Below, piece after piece: positions 37,334 to 45,755 of a stretch of DNA of 64,000 nt (positions are counted from its first letter, which is position 1; the number at the start of each line of letters is the position of its first letter). Location: contig JAEUSU010000024.1 in assembly GCA_016788635.1 (NCBI GenBank), forward strand, positions 1-64,000. The letters run 5' to 3'. The position numbers and the translations under genes were made by a program. This DNA comes from Flavobacteriales bacterium. Lineage in GTDB: Bacteria; Bacteroidota; Bacteroidia; Flavobacteriales_F; PHOS-HE28. The notes under the pieces are model-generated. The model did not search any database. It was not told the origin of the DNA and saw nothing but the letters and a program-made list of their open reading frames with translations.

Positions 37334-38269
37334 ATGCCCGATGCCCGCGCGCGTACCGCATTGATCAAGTCCAAGGCGCATGAGCTGGGCTTTCTGGCCT
37401 GTGGTGTGGCACAGGCCGGGTTCCTCGAGGAGGAAGCGCCCCGCCTGGAGCAATGGCTACGGCAGGGGAAGCAGGGCAACATGGGCTATATGGAGCGCCA
37501 CTTCGATCTGCGGCTCGATCCAACCAAGCTGGTGCCAGGAGCGAAAAGTGTGATCAGCCTGGCTTACAACTACCACACACCGGCACGCCAGGCCGACCCG
37601 GGGGCCCCGAAGCTGAGCACCTACGCCTATGGACGCGACTACCATAAGGTGCTGCGCAAGCGATTGAAGCCGTTGATGGCGTTCATTGGAGCGCAGTTCG
37701 GTGACATTGCCATGCGTGCGTTCGTGGATAGCGGACCCGTGCTGGAAAAGGCGTGGGCTGAACGGTCGGGTATCGGATGGCGGGGCAAACACACCAATGT
37801 GATCCGGCAGGGAGAAGGTTCCTTCTTCTTTCTCTGTGAGTTGATCACGGACCTTGAACTGGAGCCAGATGCCCCCGCCACCGATCACTGCGGGACCTGC
37901 CGACGCTGCATTGATGCATGCCCCACGCAGGCCATCACGCCGTATGGCGTGGATGGCAGCCGGTGCATCAGCTACCTCACCATTGAGCTGAAGGAGGCCA
38001 TCCCGAAGGAGTTCGCGGGTAAATTGGAGGGATGGGCCTTCGGTTGTGACATCTGCCAGCAGGTTTGCCCGTGGAACCGCTTTGCCACCCCGCACCAGGA
38101 GCCCGAGTTCCAGCCCAAGCCTGGGCTTATGAGCCTACCAGCCGAGGAATGGCATGGCATGACGGAACTGGTATTCGATCAGCTGTTCGAGGGAAGTGCC
38201 GTGAAGCGGACCAAATACGAAGGGCTTACCCGGAACATCCGGTTCCTACGGCAGGATCGGGCGGAATAG
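37334..38269 (+). CDS. queG: Epoxyqueuosine reductase
   Basis: A 311-residue cobalamin- and Fe-S-dependent enzyme that makes queuosine from epoxyqueuosine in tRNA. The DUF1730 N-terminal part (MGYMERHFDLRLDP, VISLAYNY) precedes two 4Fe-4S motifs, CGTCRRCIDACPTQAI from Cys186 and CDICQQVCPWN from Cys238. The active-site Asp region is FVDSGPVLEKAWAERSGIGW. It is divergent from the methyltransferase gene, with 41 bases between start codons. The transporter at 20418-21206 belongs to the same pathway. Confidence 0.94.
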   Translation: MPDARARTALIKSKAHELGFLACGVAQAGFLEEEAPRLEQWLRQGKQGNMGYMERHFDLRLDPTKLVPGAKSVISLAYNYHTPARQADPGAPKLSTYAYGRDYHKVLRKRLKPLMAFIGAQFGDIAMRAFVDSGPVLEKAWAERSGIGWRGKHTNVIRQGEGSFFFLCELITDLELEPDAPATDHCGTCRRCIDACPTQAITPYGVDGSRCISYLTIELKEAIPKEFAGKLEGWAFGCDICQQVCPWNRFATPHQEPEFQPKPGLMSLPAEEWHGMTELVFDQLFEGSAVKRTKYEGLTRNIRFLRQDRAE

Positions 38270-38274
38270 GCCGT

Positions 38275-38493
38275 TCAGCTCCGCATGGTGCTGCGGAACA
38301 CCTCCAGGATGATCTCCTTGTACTGATGGCCGAAGGTGGCCAGGCACCACGCCTTCAGCACCAATTGGTCATGGGAGCCCAGCCAGCGGACCGCCTTGGC
38401 CAGTTCCTTACGGAACAGACGGGGGTCAAAACTGACTTTCTGAAGGATCTGCTTGCTGAACTCCATCATCGAACGTCCCTGCTCCATCATCAC
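38275..38493 (-). CDS. Small conserved-type hypothetical protein
   Basis: A 72-residue protein, strongly helical, rich in Lys/Arg and aromatic residues (FSKQILQKVSFDPRLFRKEL, LVLKAWCLATFGHQYKEII). Several closely spaced start codons exist (38493, 38490, 38487, 38466), and MEFSKQILQ from 38466 may be the true start. The composition and ending look like short conserved cytoplasmic proteins of Bacteroidota that I recall without a named function. It lies convergently against queG with 5 bases between stops. Confidence 0.6.
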   Translation of the reverse strand: MMMEQGRSMMEFSKQILQKVSFDPRLFRKELAKAVRWLGSHDQLVLKAWCLATFGHQYKEIILEVFRSTMRS

Positions 38494-38653
38494 TGTGCGG
38501 GTTTAGCGGTTGATCGGTCACCCTGGCCGCTGGTCAGGACGGCCATTCTGCCAAAAGAGCGAGGAGAAAGGTAATACGGATAAAGACCGGATCCCAAATC
38601 GGGGGGTGCAAGGTTTATTCACGATCCTCTGGATCCCGTCCCGCTGGCGCCGG

Positions 38654-39511
38654 TCAAGGCAGCTTCTTTTCCGCCGCCTGGAGCACCTCGTAGTCGGCGT
38701 TCCGGTACACATAGGCCACCAGGTGGCAATTGGCAGGCTCGATCACATTCGAGGCCAGGGGGTAGGTGAAGGGGAAGCTGAGTGTGTCGCCGACACTGGC
38801 ACCACCGCTGATGGCGAGCGTTCCCCAGGTGCCGTTCAAATTGTCGCGGAGCACATGGCGGTGGTTGTAGTCAGGAACGATGGGGGGGGTGGCCTGGTTG
38901 TCGATCTGGTAGTCGATCACATTGTCTTCGGTGAGGTAGATGACCAGATTGTGGTCGCCGACAATATCCTCCAGCATGGCCACCTTCACCGTGGTGTTCA
39001 CCACGTTGGTGGTGCTGTTGTAGGTCAGCGACCCGAACCAGATATCCATGACCGGGTCGTCATCGATGATCTCCGCAATGGCGCTGCCCCAGGCGCTCTG
39101 GCTGAGAGTAAGGCTGCTGTTGTAGGGTTTGCGGCTCACCATGCCGGTGGGCAGGAAGGTGATGTTGAACGAGGTGGCATAGGCATTGCCGGCAGGTGTG
39201 CGGAAGTCCGTATCCAACACGCCATCGCCGATGGGAGGGTAGGGGGCGGCGAAGGCATCCGTACAGTGCACCCCCACAAGGATCACATTTTCCGCGCCAT
39301 ACACGGCCTGCAACTGTAGAGCGGTCTGTGTGGCACTGGGGCAGTTGTTGCAGGTGTGGCCGGTCATGTCCTCCAACAGGATGCGGCGTGAGGTCTCACC
39401 CGGTGTGGGGCCCGGTCCTCCCCCGCCACCTTGCCGAGGCTGGTCCACATAGTCACAGGCCGCGAACAGCAGCAGCGCGGCGGTCACCACGGTCTGTGGA
39501 CGGATGGGCAT
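38654..39511 (-). CDS. Omp28-like thioredoxin-fold lipoprotein
   Basis: A 285-residue exported protein with a lipobox-like signal (LLLFAAC, Cys19) and a Gly/Pro-rich linker. The domain that follows begins ILLEDMTGHTCNNCPSATQ, where Cys-Asn-Asn-Cys sits at the thioredoxin-fold active-site position, as in Omp28-related outer-membrane proteins. The C-terminal half is a beta-sandwich (NLVIYLTEDNVIDY). It starts 3 bases after the stop of the barrel gene, so it is clearly in the same operon. The ATG at 39511 is chosen since upstream codons overlap that gene. Omp28 of Porphyromonas has been described as a surface protein; the redox role here is inference. Confidence 0.85.
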   Translation of the reverse strand: MPIRPQTVVTAALLLFAACDYVDQPRQGGGGGPGPTPGETSRRILLEDMTGHTCNNCPSATQTALQLQAVYGAENVILVGVHCTDAFAAPYPPIGDGVLDTDFRTPAGNAYATSFNITFLPTGMVSRKPYNSSLTLSQSAWGSAIAEIIDDDPVMDIWFGSLTYNSTTNVVNTTVKVAMLEDIVGDHNLVIYLTEDNVIDYQIDNQATPPIVPDYNHRHVLRDNLNGTWGTLAISGGASVGDTLSFPFTYPLASNVIEPANCHLVAYVYRNADYEVLQAAEKKLP

Positions 39512-39513
39512 GC

Positions 39514-41214
39514 TTAGAAGGTACTCGTGATGGACAAAGATAGCCCCGTGGCGGAGGGTACCTGGCGACATACGCCACCCACGCAGAAGATGCCGGCCCG
39601 CTGGCGTCCGTAGTTCATTTGGAAACGTGTACCCCCGCGGATGAAGCCAAAGGACATGATCGGGTAGTGCACCCGCTGGGTGGGCTTCTCCACACCTCCT
39701 TTTTCGAAGGTGTCGTCCAGGGTCTTGTAGTTGAACTGGTCCTGGGCGGCCACGAACCAGTGCGGGCTGAATGTGAATTCGGCCACGGCCGTGGCCCAGC
39801 TGCCGGAATCCTGTTTGGTGGTGAGGACCTGGGCTTCCAGCCGGACGGAGTTGCGATCATTGAAGTTATGCAGTGCTTCCACGATGTAGATGTCTGCGTA
39901 GACCGTGGGCTTGCCCGGTTTGCCTTGGATGATGTCGATGTTGTAGACCAGGTTCAAATACATGAGGCCGAGGTCCCAGGTCTCACTGATCCGCTTGCGG
40001 ACTTCCAGGTTGAAGTCTTTGAAATAGACCTCCTCGCCAGGCGAGAAGAAGTTGGTGCGATAGCCGATGAGCTGCTCGTCGTTGGTCACCAAGGTGCTGT
40101 CCAGGGAAAAGGCGCAGGAATAGTTCACGGCCACCTTGGTGCCGTATTTGCCGCCGAGCGGGGTATCCTTCTTGAATTTCCGGAATACTTCACCCGCAAA
40201 GGACACCTCGCCATTGGGTTGGGTGGCGTAGGGGTAGAGCGTGGCCGGCAGGTTGTAGGTGTGCTGCTTGGTGCGCGGAGGAAGAAAGTTGATGTTCAGG
40301 TCGAACGGCGTGGGCGCGGCACGGTCGCTTTGGAAGAACATGTTGTCGAAGGTGTGCGCCGAGCCGGTGATGCCGAAGCCTTTGGTGGAATACGTGGCGT
40401 TCACCAGCAAGCCCTGGCCGGGCTTGTAGATGAAGCCGTTCTTGTTGTTGGGATCGTTGATCTTGTAGGCATACTCCGAATACAGGTTCCACTTGTTGTT
40501 CACATAATTCACCCGGCCTGCCCATGCTCCCACATTCTCGGGAAGCACGTAGATCGGGTCACGGTCCTCCTGGAATTTGCTCACGAAGCTGCCTCCGATG
40601 ATCAAGTTGCCCTTGATCGTCCAGGCCGTGTCGAGCAACTCGGCGAAGTTCACTTCGGCATCGAACGCGCGCACGATGCCCGGCCCTTTGGTGAACCCGT
40701 TCTCGAACCCGAAGCGTTGCTGGCCCACCAAGCCTTTCAGATAGATGCCATCATGGGCCTTGAACAGGACGCGCACCCCGTCCATGGCATTGTCCACACC
40801 CAAGTAGCGTTCCTCAAAGCTGCGGAAGACCATGCCCTGCCCGAACTGCTCGAAGAAGTTCCCCACGGTCACCTCAAGGCCATCGCCGGTGTAGGTGGCA
40901 TACCGGTATCCCAGGCCTGTGCCCTTGTAAGGCTGCCCGGCAGGGTATCCCAACAAGGCGGGATTGTAGCCCTCCAACCGGACACCGGCACGGAACCGCC
41001 CCTGCGTGTATTGCAGGTTCATCCAGCTGTTGATGCCGAACTGTTGGGGCGGCGGAATAGCCCCGATCTCCAGGTCCTCCTTGTAGAATTGGGCGTCCGT
41101 GCTGAAGTTCCCATGGACCTCGCCGCCATCCTGTGCATAGGCCATGCCCCGCACGATCAGCGCGAACACCACCACTGCGCAGGTCCTGAACTTGCTCGTC
41201 CTCATGTGCGCCAT
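39514..41214 (-). CDS. DUF6029-like outer-membrane beta-barrel protein
   Basis: A 566-residue exported protein (signal peptide ending GMAYAQ). The mature chain is built of amphipathic beta strands with many aromatics (GNFFEQFGQGMVFRSFEERY, WNLYSEYAYKINDP, FNYKTLDD) and ends in Phe (SLSITSTF), as expected for an outer-membrane barrel. It resembles the DUF6029 family, of unknown function. It is 13 bases after the TlpA-like gene and 3 bases before the Omp28-like gene. An alternative start is the ATG at 41205. Confidence 0.82.
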   Translation of the reverse strand: MAHMRTSKFRTCAVVVFALIVRGMAYAQDGGEVHGNFSTDAQFYKEDLEIGAIPPPQQFGINSWMNLQYTQGRFRAGVRLEGYNPALLGYPAGQPYKGTGLGYRYATYTGDGLEVTVGNFFEQFGQGMVFRSFEERYLGVDNAMDGVRVLFKAHDGIYLKGLVGQQRFGFENGFTKGPGIVRAFDAEVNFAELLDTAWTIKGNLIIGGSFVSKFQEDRDPIYVLPENVGAWAGRVNYVNNKWNLYSEYAYKINDPNNKNGFIYKPGQGLLVNATYSTKGFGITGSAHTFDNMFFQSDRAAPTPFDLNINFLPPRTKQHTYNLPATLYPYATQPNGEVSFAGEVFRKFKKDTPLGGKYGTKVAVNYSCAFSLDSTLVTNDEQLIGYRTNFFSPGEEVYFKDFNLEVRKRISETWDLGLMYLNLVYNIDIIQGKPGKPTVYADIYIVEALHNFNDRNSVRLEAQVLTTKQDSGSWATAVAEFTFSPHWFVAAQDQFNYKTLDDTFEKGGVEKPTQRVHYPIMSFGFIRGGTRFQMNYGRQRAGIFCVGGVCRQVPSATGLSLSITSTF

Positions 41215-41227
41215 TGGCCGCAGGAAC

Positions 41228-41731
41228 TCACTTTCCTGCGAGTTCCTTCACCTTCTGGTACAGTTCGTTCTCGTCGCCCGGTTCGTAATTGTTGTGCTGC
41301 CAAACGATCTCTCCCTGGCCATTCACCAGAAAGGTATGCGGCACGTTGCTCACGTTCAGGGCACGCTTCAGGTCCCCGTTCGGGTCCAGGTACACCTCGT
41401 AGTCCCATTCCTGCCCGTCCACATAGGGTTTTACACGGGCCATGCTCCGTGCGTCATCAATGCTCACTGCGATGAGCTTCACCCCGGTCTCCTTCTGCCA
41501 GCTTGCGTAGCGATCGGCAATGGTGTTCAACTCGCGCTTGCATGGCGCACACCATGTTGCCCAGAAATTGATGATCATGGGCTTGCCGTTGTTGCTGAAG
41601 GTCTTGGTGTCCACCTTCCGCCCATCGAGCGTTTGTACGGTGACACTGGGGAATTTCTGCTTGGACTGCGGAGCGAGGCTCATCAGCAGCGGCAGTACCA
41701 ATAGAAAGGAGAGGCGCAGCAGTGTTCTCAT
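41228..41731 (-). CDS. TlpA/ResA-like thioredoxin-family protein
   Basis: A 167-residue exported thioredoxin-fold protein. The N-terminus has a signal or anchor (LLRLSFLLVLPLLMSLAP). The active site is WCAPC in INFWATWCAPCKREL, with the cis-Pro region VPHTFLVNG. Such proteins reduce disulfides in the periplasm, for example in cytochrome c or metal-centre assembly. The ATG at 41731 is preferred over 41764, which lies inside the upstream gene's terminator. It is the first gene of a three-gene operon with the barrel and the Omp28-like protein. Confidence 0.88.
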   Translation of the reverse strand: MRTLLRLSFLLVLPLLMSLAPQSKQKFPSVTVQTLDGRKVDTKTFSNNGKPMIINFWATWCAPCKRELNTIADRYASWQKETGVKLIAVSIDDARSMARVKPYVDGQEWDYEVYLDPNGDLKRALNVSNVPHTFLVNGQGEIVWQHNNYEPGDENELYQKVKELAGK

Positions 41732-41760
41732 GGATTTATTATGGCTCTTCGGATGATGGG

Positions 41761-41820
41761 ACAAAAAGAGGTCGGCGACCGCGGTGCAAGGTTCGCACCA
41801 GGATCGCCGACCCTCTTTGT
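41761..41820 (-). terminator. Long hairpin terminator after the secreted thioredoxin gene
   Basis: GTCGGCGA (41771-41778) pairs with TCGCCGAC (41804-41811), extended by AAAGAG/CTCTTT across one bulged C. GGTGC (41783-41787) and GCACC (41795-41799) form an inner stem. Read on the minus strand it ends in TTTTTGT, so it terminates the gene at 41838-43274 and separates it from the TlpA operon. Confidence 0.8.
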
Positions 41821-41837
41821 TCCAGTGGTTCGGCGCC

Positions 41838-43274
41838 TTACTTGGTCACCGTCACCTTGCGGGTGGCGCTGTGGTCACCTGCAATGATGCGGAAGGAGTA
41901 GATGCCGTTGGTGAGGTTGCCCAGGTCGATGGTCTGCTGCTGCATGCCGCTGCCCACGCTTTGCTCACGCTCCAACACCTGCTCGCCCAGCAGATTGTAC
42001 ACCTCCACGCGGGTGCGGGTGCCAGCTGGCAGCTGGTATTGTACCGTTACCAGACCATTGGTCGGGTTCGGGAAGATGTCCAGGCTGGTCTCCAGCACAT
42101 TGTCCTCAATGCCCGCCAGGATGTTGGTCTTGAAGGGACGCACCTCCACGTTGTCGAATTCACCACCTTCGAGGAACACGTTGCTGCCGACTTTCAGCTT
42201 GTAATAGCCGTTCCCGTATGCGCAGCACATGCCATCGCCATAGGCGTCATAGATCTCGAAGCGGTAGCAGTTCAGGTCCGTGAGCGCCGGGAAGTTGTGG
42301 TTGTACACCGTATTGTTGGAGTAGTTGCCAGCTGGGTCCTGCGCGATCACCGTACCGGCGGGGTTGAACAGCTTCCAGGTGGTCTCGCTGCCGTAGTTGT
42401 CCGTCTTCAGTTCCAACGATACGTTGATGCCTGGAGCCACCTCGGTGCCTGCGGCAACGCTCGCGGCGGCGTTGTTGTTGGCCATGTCATCATCCGTGTT
42501 CGTTATCTCATAGGTGATGTTGGCATTACTCGTCGGGGAGAAGCTACCCACGTTCACTTCCACATTCTGGTAGGTGCCGAGGCTGCCCGTCCAGTTGGTG
42601 CTGGCCAGCACGGTGGAGCCCTGCTTGGCCTGAACGGTGCGGCTGGTGATGGGGGCGGTACCCACATTGGACATGCGGACCTTGAGGTCCACCGGGCTGC
42701 CAGCGCAGGTAGCCGGGTTGGTGATGTTCGGGATCAGCATGGCATCATTGGGCGTGTCGGCCACGGAGCACTGCTGGCACTCAGTCCACAACTGGGCGGT
42801 GGTCTTCTGGCCCACTTCGGTGATGACCCGGTTGGGGCACACCTTATAAATGGTGGGAAAGTAACCGATCTGCAGCTGGTTTGCGATGGTGGCATTGTCA
42901 ATGATGGGGTACGGCGTGCCGGTGACCCAGTTCCCCTGGGTGTTGGGCGGTGTACCGTTCAGCTGGGCCACGCCAGTAGCGGCGTCCCCTTCAATGAAGA
43001 GCACCATAACGCGGTCATACGAAGTGCCAGGACCGTACGTGGTGTACAGGTTCTTCAGGTGATGGGCCTGGTGGTAGCTCCAGCAGGGGCCGCACCAAGT
43101 GGCGCTCACGTCAATAATGACCGTGTAGCCCTGGTCAAGGTAGTCGTACAAGGTGTGCGAGGTACCGTTCAGGTCGACACCAGTGAAATTGGGCGCGATG
43201 CTGTGACTCGGCATCTGTGCGGATGCGCTCATCACCATTGCACCGGCCATGGCAGAGAGTAGGAACTTCTTCAT
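41838..43274 (-). CDS. Secreted thioredoxin-domain protein with type IX sorting tail
   Basis: A 478-residue exported protein (signal peptide ending MSASAQ). Residues about 25-170 are a thioredoxin/AhpC-like domain with the active site WCGPCW in VSATWCGPCWSYHQ. The middle is an Ig/CARDB-like and beta-sandwich region (SPVDLKVRMSNVGTAPITSR). A Cys-rich DGMCCAYGNGYY segment is followed by a C-terminal type IX sorting domain (LDIFPNPTNGLVTVQY ... GIYSFRIIAGD). It is expected to be secreted through SprA and displayed or released. A dedicated terminator follows it. Confidence 0.87.
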   Translation of the reverse strand: MKKFLLSAMAGAMVMSASAQMPSHSIAPNFTGVDLNGTSHTLYDYLDQGYTVIIDVSATWCGPCWSYHQAHHLKNLYTTYGPGTSYDRVMVLFIEGDAATGVAQLNGTPPNTQGNWVTGTPYPIIDNATIANQLQIGYFPTIYKVCPNRVITEVGQKTTAQLWTECQQCSVADTPNDAMLIPNITNPATCAGSPVDLKVRMSNVGTAPITSRTVQAKQGSTVLASTNWTGSLGTYQNVEVNVGSFSPTSNANITYEITNTDDDMANNNAAASVAAGTEVAPGINVSLELKTDNYGSETTWKLFNPAGTVIAQDPAGNYSNNTVYNHNFPALTDLNCYRFEIYDAYGDGMCCAYGNGYYKLKVGSNVFLEGGEFDNVEVRPFKTNILAGIEDNVLETSLDIFPNPTNGLVTVQYQLPAGTRTRVEVYNLLGEQVLEREQSVGSGMQQQTIDLGNLTNGIYSFRIIAGDHSATRKVTVTK

Positions 43275-43532
43275 GTGGACGGGTTCAAGGGTTGTTATGA
43301 TTCGTATGCAGGAATTCGGAGTTCATCATCTATTGTTGCGCATGGGTACCGGACCATGAACAACACGTGCCGTTCTCGACGATCGAAATTAGGTGCACTT
43401 CTTCCAGGACCAAGGGTGTTGTGATGGTCAACTTGGGATCCTATCTCCTCCGAGTTGGCTTAGGTTTGGCCGGGTTCGGCAGGGGACAGTGGGACATGGG
43501 GTCTAATTTTGTGCGGAGCAATTGAAGCCCCC
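43275..43532. other. Divergent intergenic region between two sorting-tail genes
   Basis: These 258 bases separate the secreted thioredoxin (minus) from the next protein (plus). One exact -7 element, TAATTTTG at 43504-43511, serves the plus-strand gene. I see no clear promoter on the minus strand and no gene. Confidence 0.5.
43504..43511 (+). promoter_or_regulatory. -7 element TAATTTTG for the 43533 gene
   Basis: Exact TAnnTTTG match, 21 bases before the ATG at 43533. Confidence 0.55.
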
Positions 43533-44285
43533 ATGAACCCGATCCGTACCCTTTCCTTCTTTAGTCTGCTGGCCGCACTACCCGCCCTTAGCGTGGATGT
43601 GGTGACCGTTAAGGATGATGATGGCAATGTGGTAAATGGTGAGACACTTACCATTTACGATGTGCCGGCATCCTTTGAAATGAGCCTGGGATTGACCACC
43701 AACTTGAACGGCAGTTCGGCGCGCGTGGTGAACGTGAAACGCTATGAGATGGGCTATGCCTCGGGCTCTCAAAACTATTTCTGCTGGGGTGTTTGTTATC
43801 TGCCGGAAGCGGCAGGGAACCGCCCCACGTGGGTCTCCATTGACCCCGTGAGCATGTCCCCTGGCACGGACTTCACGGGGTTCCATGCGTACTACCGGCC
43901 GGTGGGCACTACGGGAATAAGCGGCTTCCGCTTTGTCTGGTATGCAGTAGATGACCCGACCGATACCGCCTATGTCGACATCGTGTTCGACACACAGAAC
44001 GTGGGTATGGCCGATCGGGCCTTGTTGGGCGCTGCCCTTCAGGCGTATCCCAACCCTGCCACCGGAGGTGAGGCCTTCGTGACCTGGGCTGGCGCACGGA
44101 TGCCATCGGGTGCCGAGGTGGTGCTCTACAACAGCATTGGTGACCGTATGCGCAGGGTCCGTATCACCACGGTGGACCGCCTCCGCTTGGACGTGGCCGA
44201 CCTTCCTGCGGGGGTCTATTTCGCTTCCGTTGAGGCCCAGGGCCGCTCGATCGCCAGTGTAAGGCTGGCGGTGGCTTCGCGCTAA
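43533..44285 (+). CDS. Exported protein with type IX sorting tail
   Basis: A 250-residue protein with a short signal peptide (MNPIRTLSFFSLLAALPALS). The middle is beta-rich (SFEMSLGLTTNLNGSSARV, GFRFVWYAVDDPTDTAYVD) with two cysteines close together (FCWGVCYLP). The C-terminal 75 residues are a sorting domain (LQAYPNPATGGEAFVTW ... LPAGVYFASVEAQG). The overall function is unknown. The ATG at 43533 follows the -7 element at the expected distance. Its end overlaps the sirtuin's end by four bases. Confidence 0.75.
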   Translation: MNPIRTLSFFSLLAALPALSVDVVTVKDDDGNVVNGETLTIYDVPASFEMSLGLTTNLNGSSARVVNVKRYEMGYASGSQNYFCWGVCYLPEAAGNRPTWVSIDPVSMSPGTDFTGFHAYYRPVGTTGISGFRFVWYAVDDPTDTAYVDIVFDTQNVGMADRALLGAALQAYPNPATGGEAFVTWAGARMPSGAEVVLYNSIGDRMRRVRITTVDRLRLDVADLPAGVYFASVEAQGRSIASVRLAVASR

Positions 44286-44965
44286 GGCTGTTGGTAGAGC
44301 ATTTCCACCAGGTCTGGCACGGCCTGGGTGGCGCGTGCGCGCCAATGCCGTACGCCAGGGCGAGAAACCACCACCTCGCCTGGATCCACCAGATGGACTG
44401 GTACTTCCGGGCGGGCCGCATGGATCAATCCTGCTGCGGGATACACGTTCAATGAAGTGCCGATCACTAGCAGGACGTCGGCGCGTGAGGTGATCGTATA
44501 GGCCTCTGGCAGCAGGGGGACTTCTTCCCCGAACCAAACGATGTGGGGCCGCAGTTGGGATCCCAACGGGCAGCGGCTGCCAAGTGTGAGGGATGGTCCG
44601 TTCATTGGGGTCACGATCGCCGGGTCTGCCGTGCTGCGGGCTTTCAAGATCTCTCCATGCAGGTGCAACACGTGGGTCGAGCCAGCCCGCTCATGCAGGT
44701 CGTCGATGTTCTGTGTGACCACCTGCACGTTATGGACCTCTTCCAATCGGGCCAAGGACAGATGGGCAGCATTCGGCTGTGCGTTAAGCACTTGCGCTCG
44801 TCGTTCGTCATAGAAGCGCAACACCAGTTCAGGGTTGCGGGCCCACGCTTCAGGGGTGGCCACATCCGCCACCCGGTAATGCTCCCAAAGCCCATCGCTG
44901 TCGCGGAAGGTGCGCAGGCCGCTTTCCGCGCTGATGCCTGCACCGGAAAGGACCACCACGCGCAT
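44282..44965 (-). CDS. Sirtuin-type NAD-dependent protein deacylase
   Basis: A 227-residue Sir2/CobB protein that removes acyl groups from lysines using NAD. The NAD loop GAGISAESGLRTFR is at 8-21, followed by TQNIDDLHERAG, the catalytic His in LHLHGEI and GTSLNVYPAAGL. The four-cysteine zinc site of most sirtuins is absent; only one Cys (SRCPLGSQ) occurs in that region, which fits the short class seen in Bacteroidota. The ATG at 44965 is chosen because family members begin at this point and a CATCTTCG element lies four bases upstream. Confidence 0.88.
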   Translation of the reverse strand: MRVVVLSGAGISAESGLRTFRDSDGLWEHYRVADVATPEAWARNPELVLRFYDERRAQVLNAQPNAAHLSLARLEEVHNVQVVTQNIDDLHERAGSTHVLHLHGEILKARSTADPAIVTPMNGPSLTLGSRCPLGSQLRPHIVWFGEEVPLLPEAYTITSRADVLLVIGTSLNVYPAAGLIHAARPEVPVHLVDPGEVVVSRPGVRHWRARATQAVPDLVEMLYQQP

Positions 44966-44969
44966 GGTG

Positions 44970-44977
44970 CGAAGATG
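44970..44977 (-). promoter_or_regulatory. -7-like element CATCTTCG at the sirtuin gene
   Basis: Two mismatches from TAnnTTTG, four bases before the ATG at 44965; weak on its own but in the same position as at ruvB and queG. Confidence 0.3.
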
Positions 44978-45137
44978 CGATCTGTGCCACTTCAAAATGG
45001 ACATGCACCGCCTGTACGTCAATCCGCGTCCAGATCCTACATTGGTCGGCCTTTTCGGACCAAAGCCCTACGCCCATCGCCCGACTCTACCCCCGTTAGT
45101 ACAACTGTGTTGTGATCGCATTAGGAGCGGGCCGAAC

Positions 45138-45737
45138 ATGATCGAGAGCCTGAAGGGGGAGCTTTTGGACAAAGCGCCGGGCCACGCCGTGGTGGAATGC
45201 CATGGCGTGGGTTATCTGGTCCACGTGTCCTTGCATACTTGGAGCCGTCTGCCTGAAAAAGGCAGTTGCCGGCTGCTGGTGCATTATGCCGTGTCCGTGG
45301 ATGTGCGCAGTGGCGCCAGCGAACACCGGCTTTATGGATTCGCCGATCAGGACGAACGGCAGCTGTTCCGGCAATTGATCGAGGTGCAGGGGGTGAGCAG
45401 CACCATCGCCCTTTCCATTCTCAGTGCCCGTGCTGCGGACGAGCTGCGTGGCGCCATTCTTCAAGGCGATGAGGCGGCCTTGCGCGGGGTGAAGGGCATC
45501 GGACCGAAGCTGGCCCAGCGCATCATTACCGAACTCAGCGGCAAGCTGGGCTCAACCGTGACAACCGGTGCTGCAACCGGCGGCAATACGCTCCGGGGCG
45601 AGGCGTTATCGGCACTGGTCTCTCTGGGCCTGGACCGGTTGAAAGCCGAACGGGCCCTGGCTGCTGTATTAAAGGAACATGCGTCCCAAACCCCTCCACT
45701 GGAGGAGCTGATCCGGCTCACCCTCAAGAACCTGTAG
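45138..45737 (+). CDS. ruvA: Holliday junction DNA helicase RuvA
   Basis: A 199-residue junction-binding protein. It has the N-terminal OB fold (MIESLKGELLDKAPGHAVVE, then VGYLVHVSL), the HhH pair (IEVQGVSSTIALSIL; VKGIGPKLAQRIITELSGKL) and a C-terminal UBA-like domain that contacts RuvB (EALSALVSLGLDRLKAERAL). MIESLKG is the standard family start, so longer upstream versions of the frame are rejected. AGGAG lies 10 bases before the ATG. A TACATTGG at 45038-45045 may be its promoter. sprA follows after 18 bases. Confidence 0.95.
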   Translation: MIESLKGELLDKAPGHAVVECHGVGYLVHVSLHTWSRLPEKGSCRLLVHYAVSVDVRSGASEHRLYGFADQDERQLFRQLIEVQGVSSTIALSILSARAADELRGAILQGDEAALRGVKGIGPKLAQRIITELSGKLGSTVTTGAATGGNTLRGEALSALVSLGLDRLKAERALAAVLKEHASQTPPLEELIRLTLKNL

Positions 45738-45755
45738 CGCTTTCGTTCGCCGGTC

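Noticed and set aside
44910-45137. Longer ruvA start
   Set aside because: The extra 76 codons overlap the sirtuin gene and are absent from the RuvA family, which starts at the MIESLKG equivalent.
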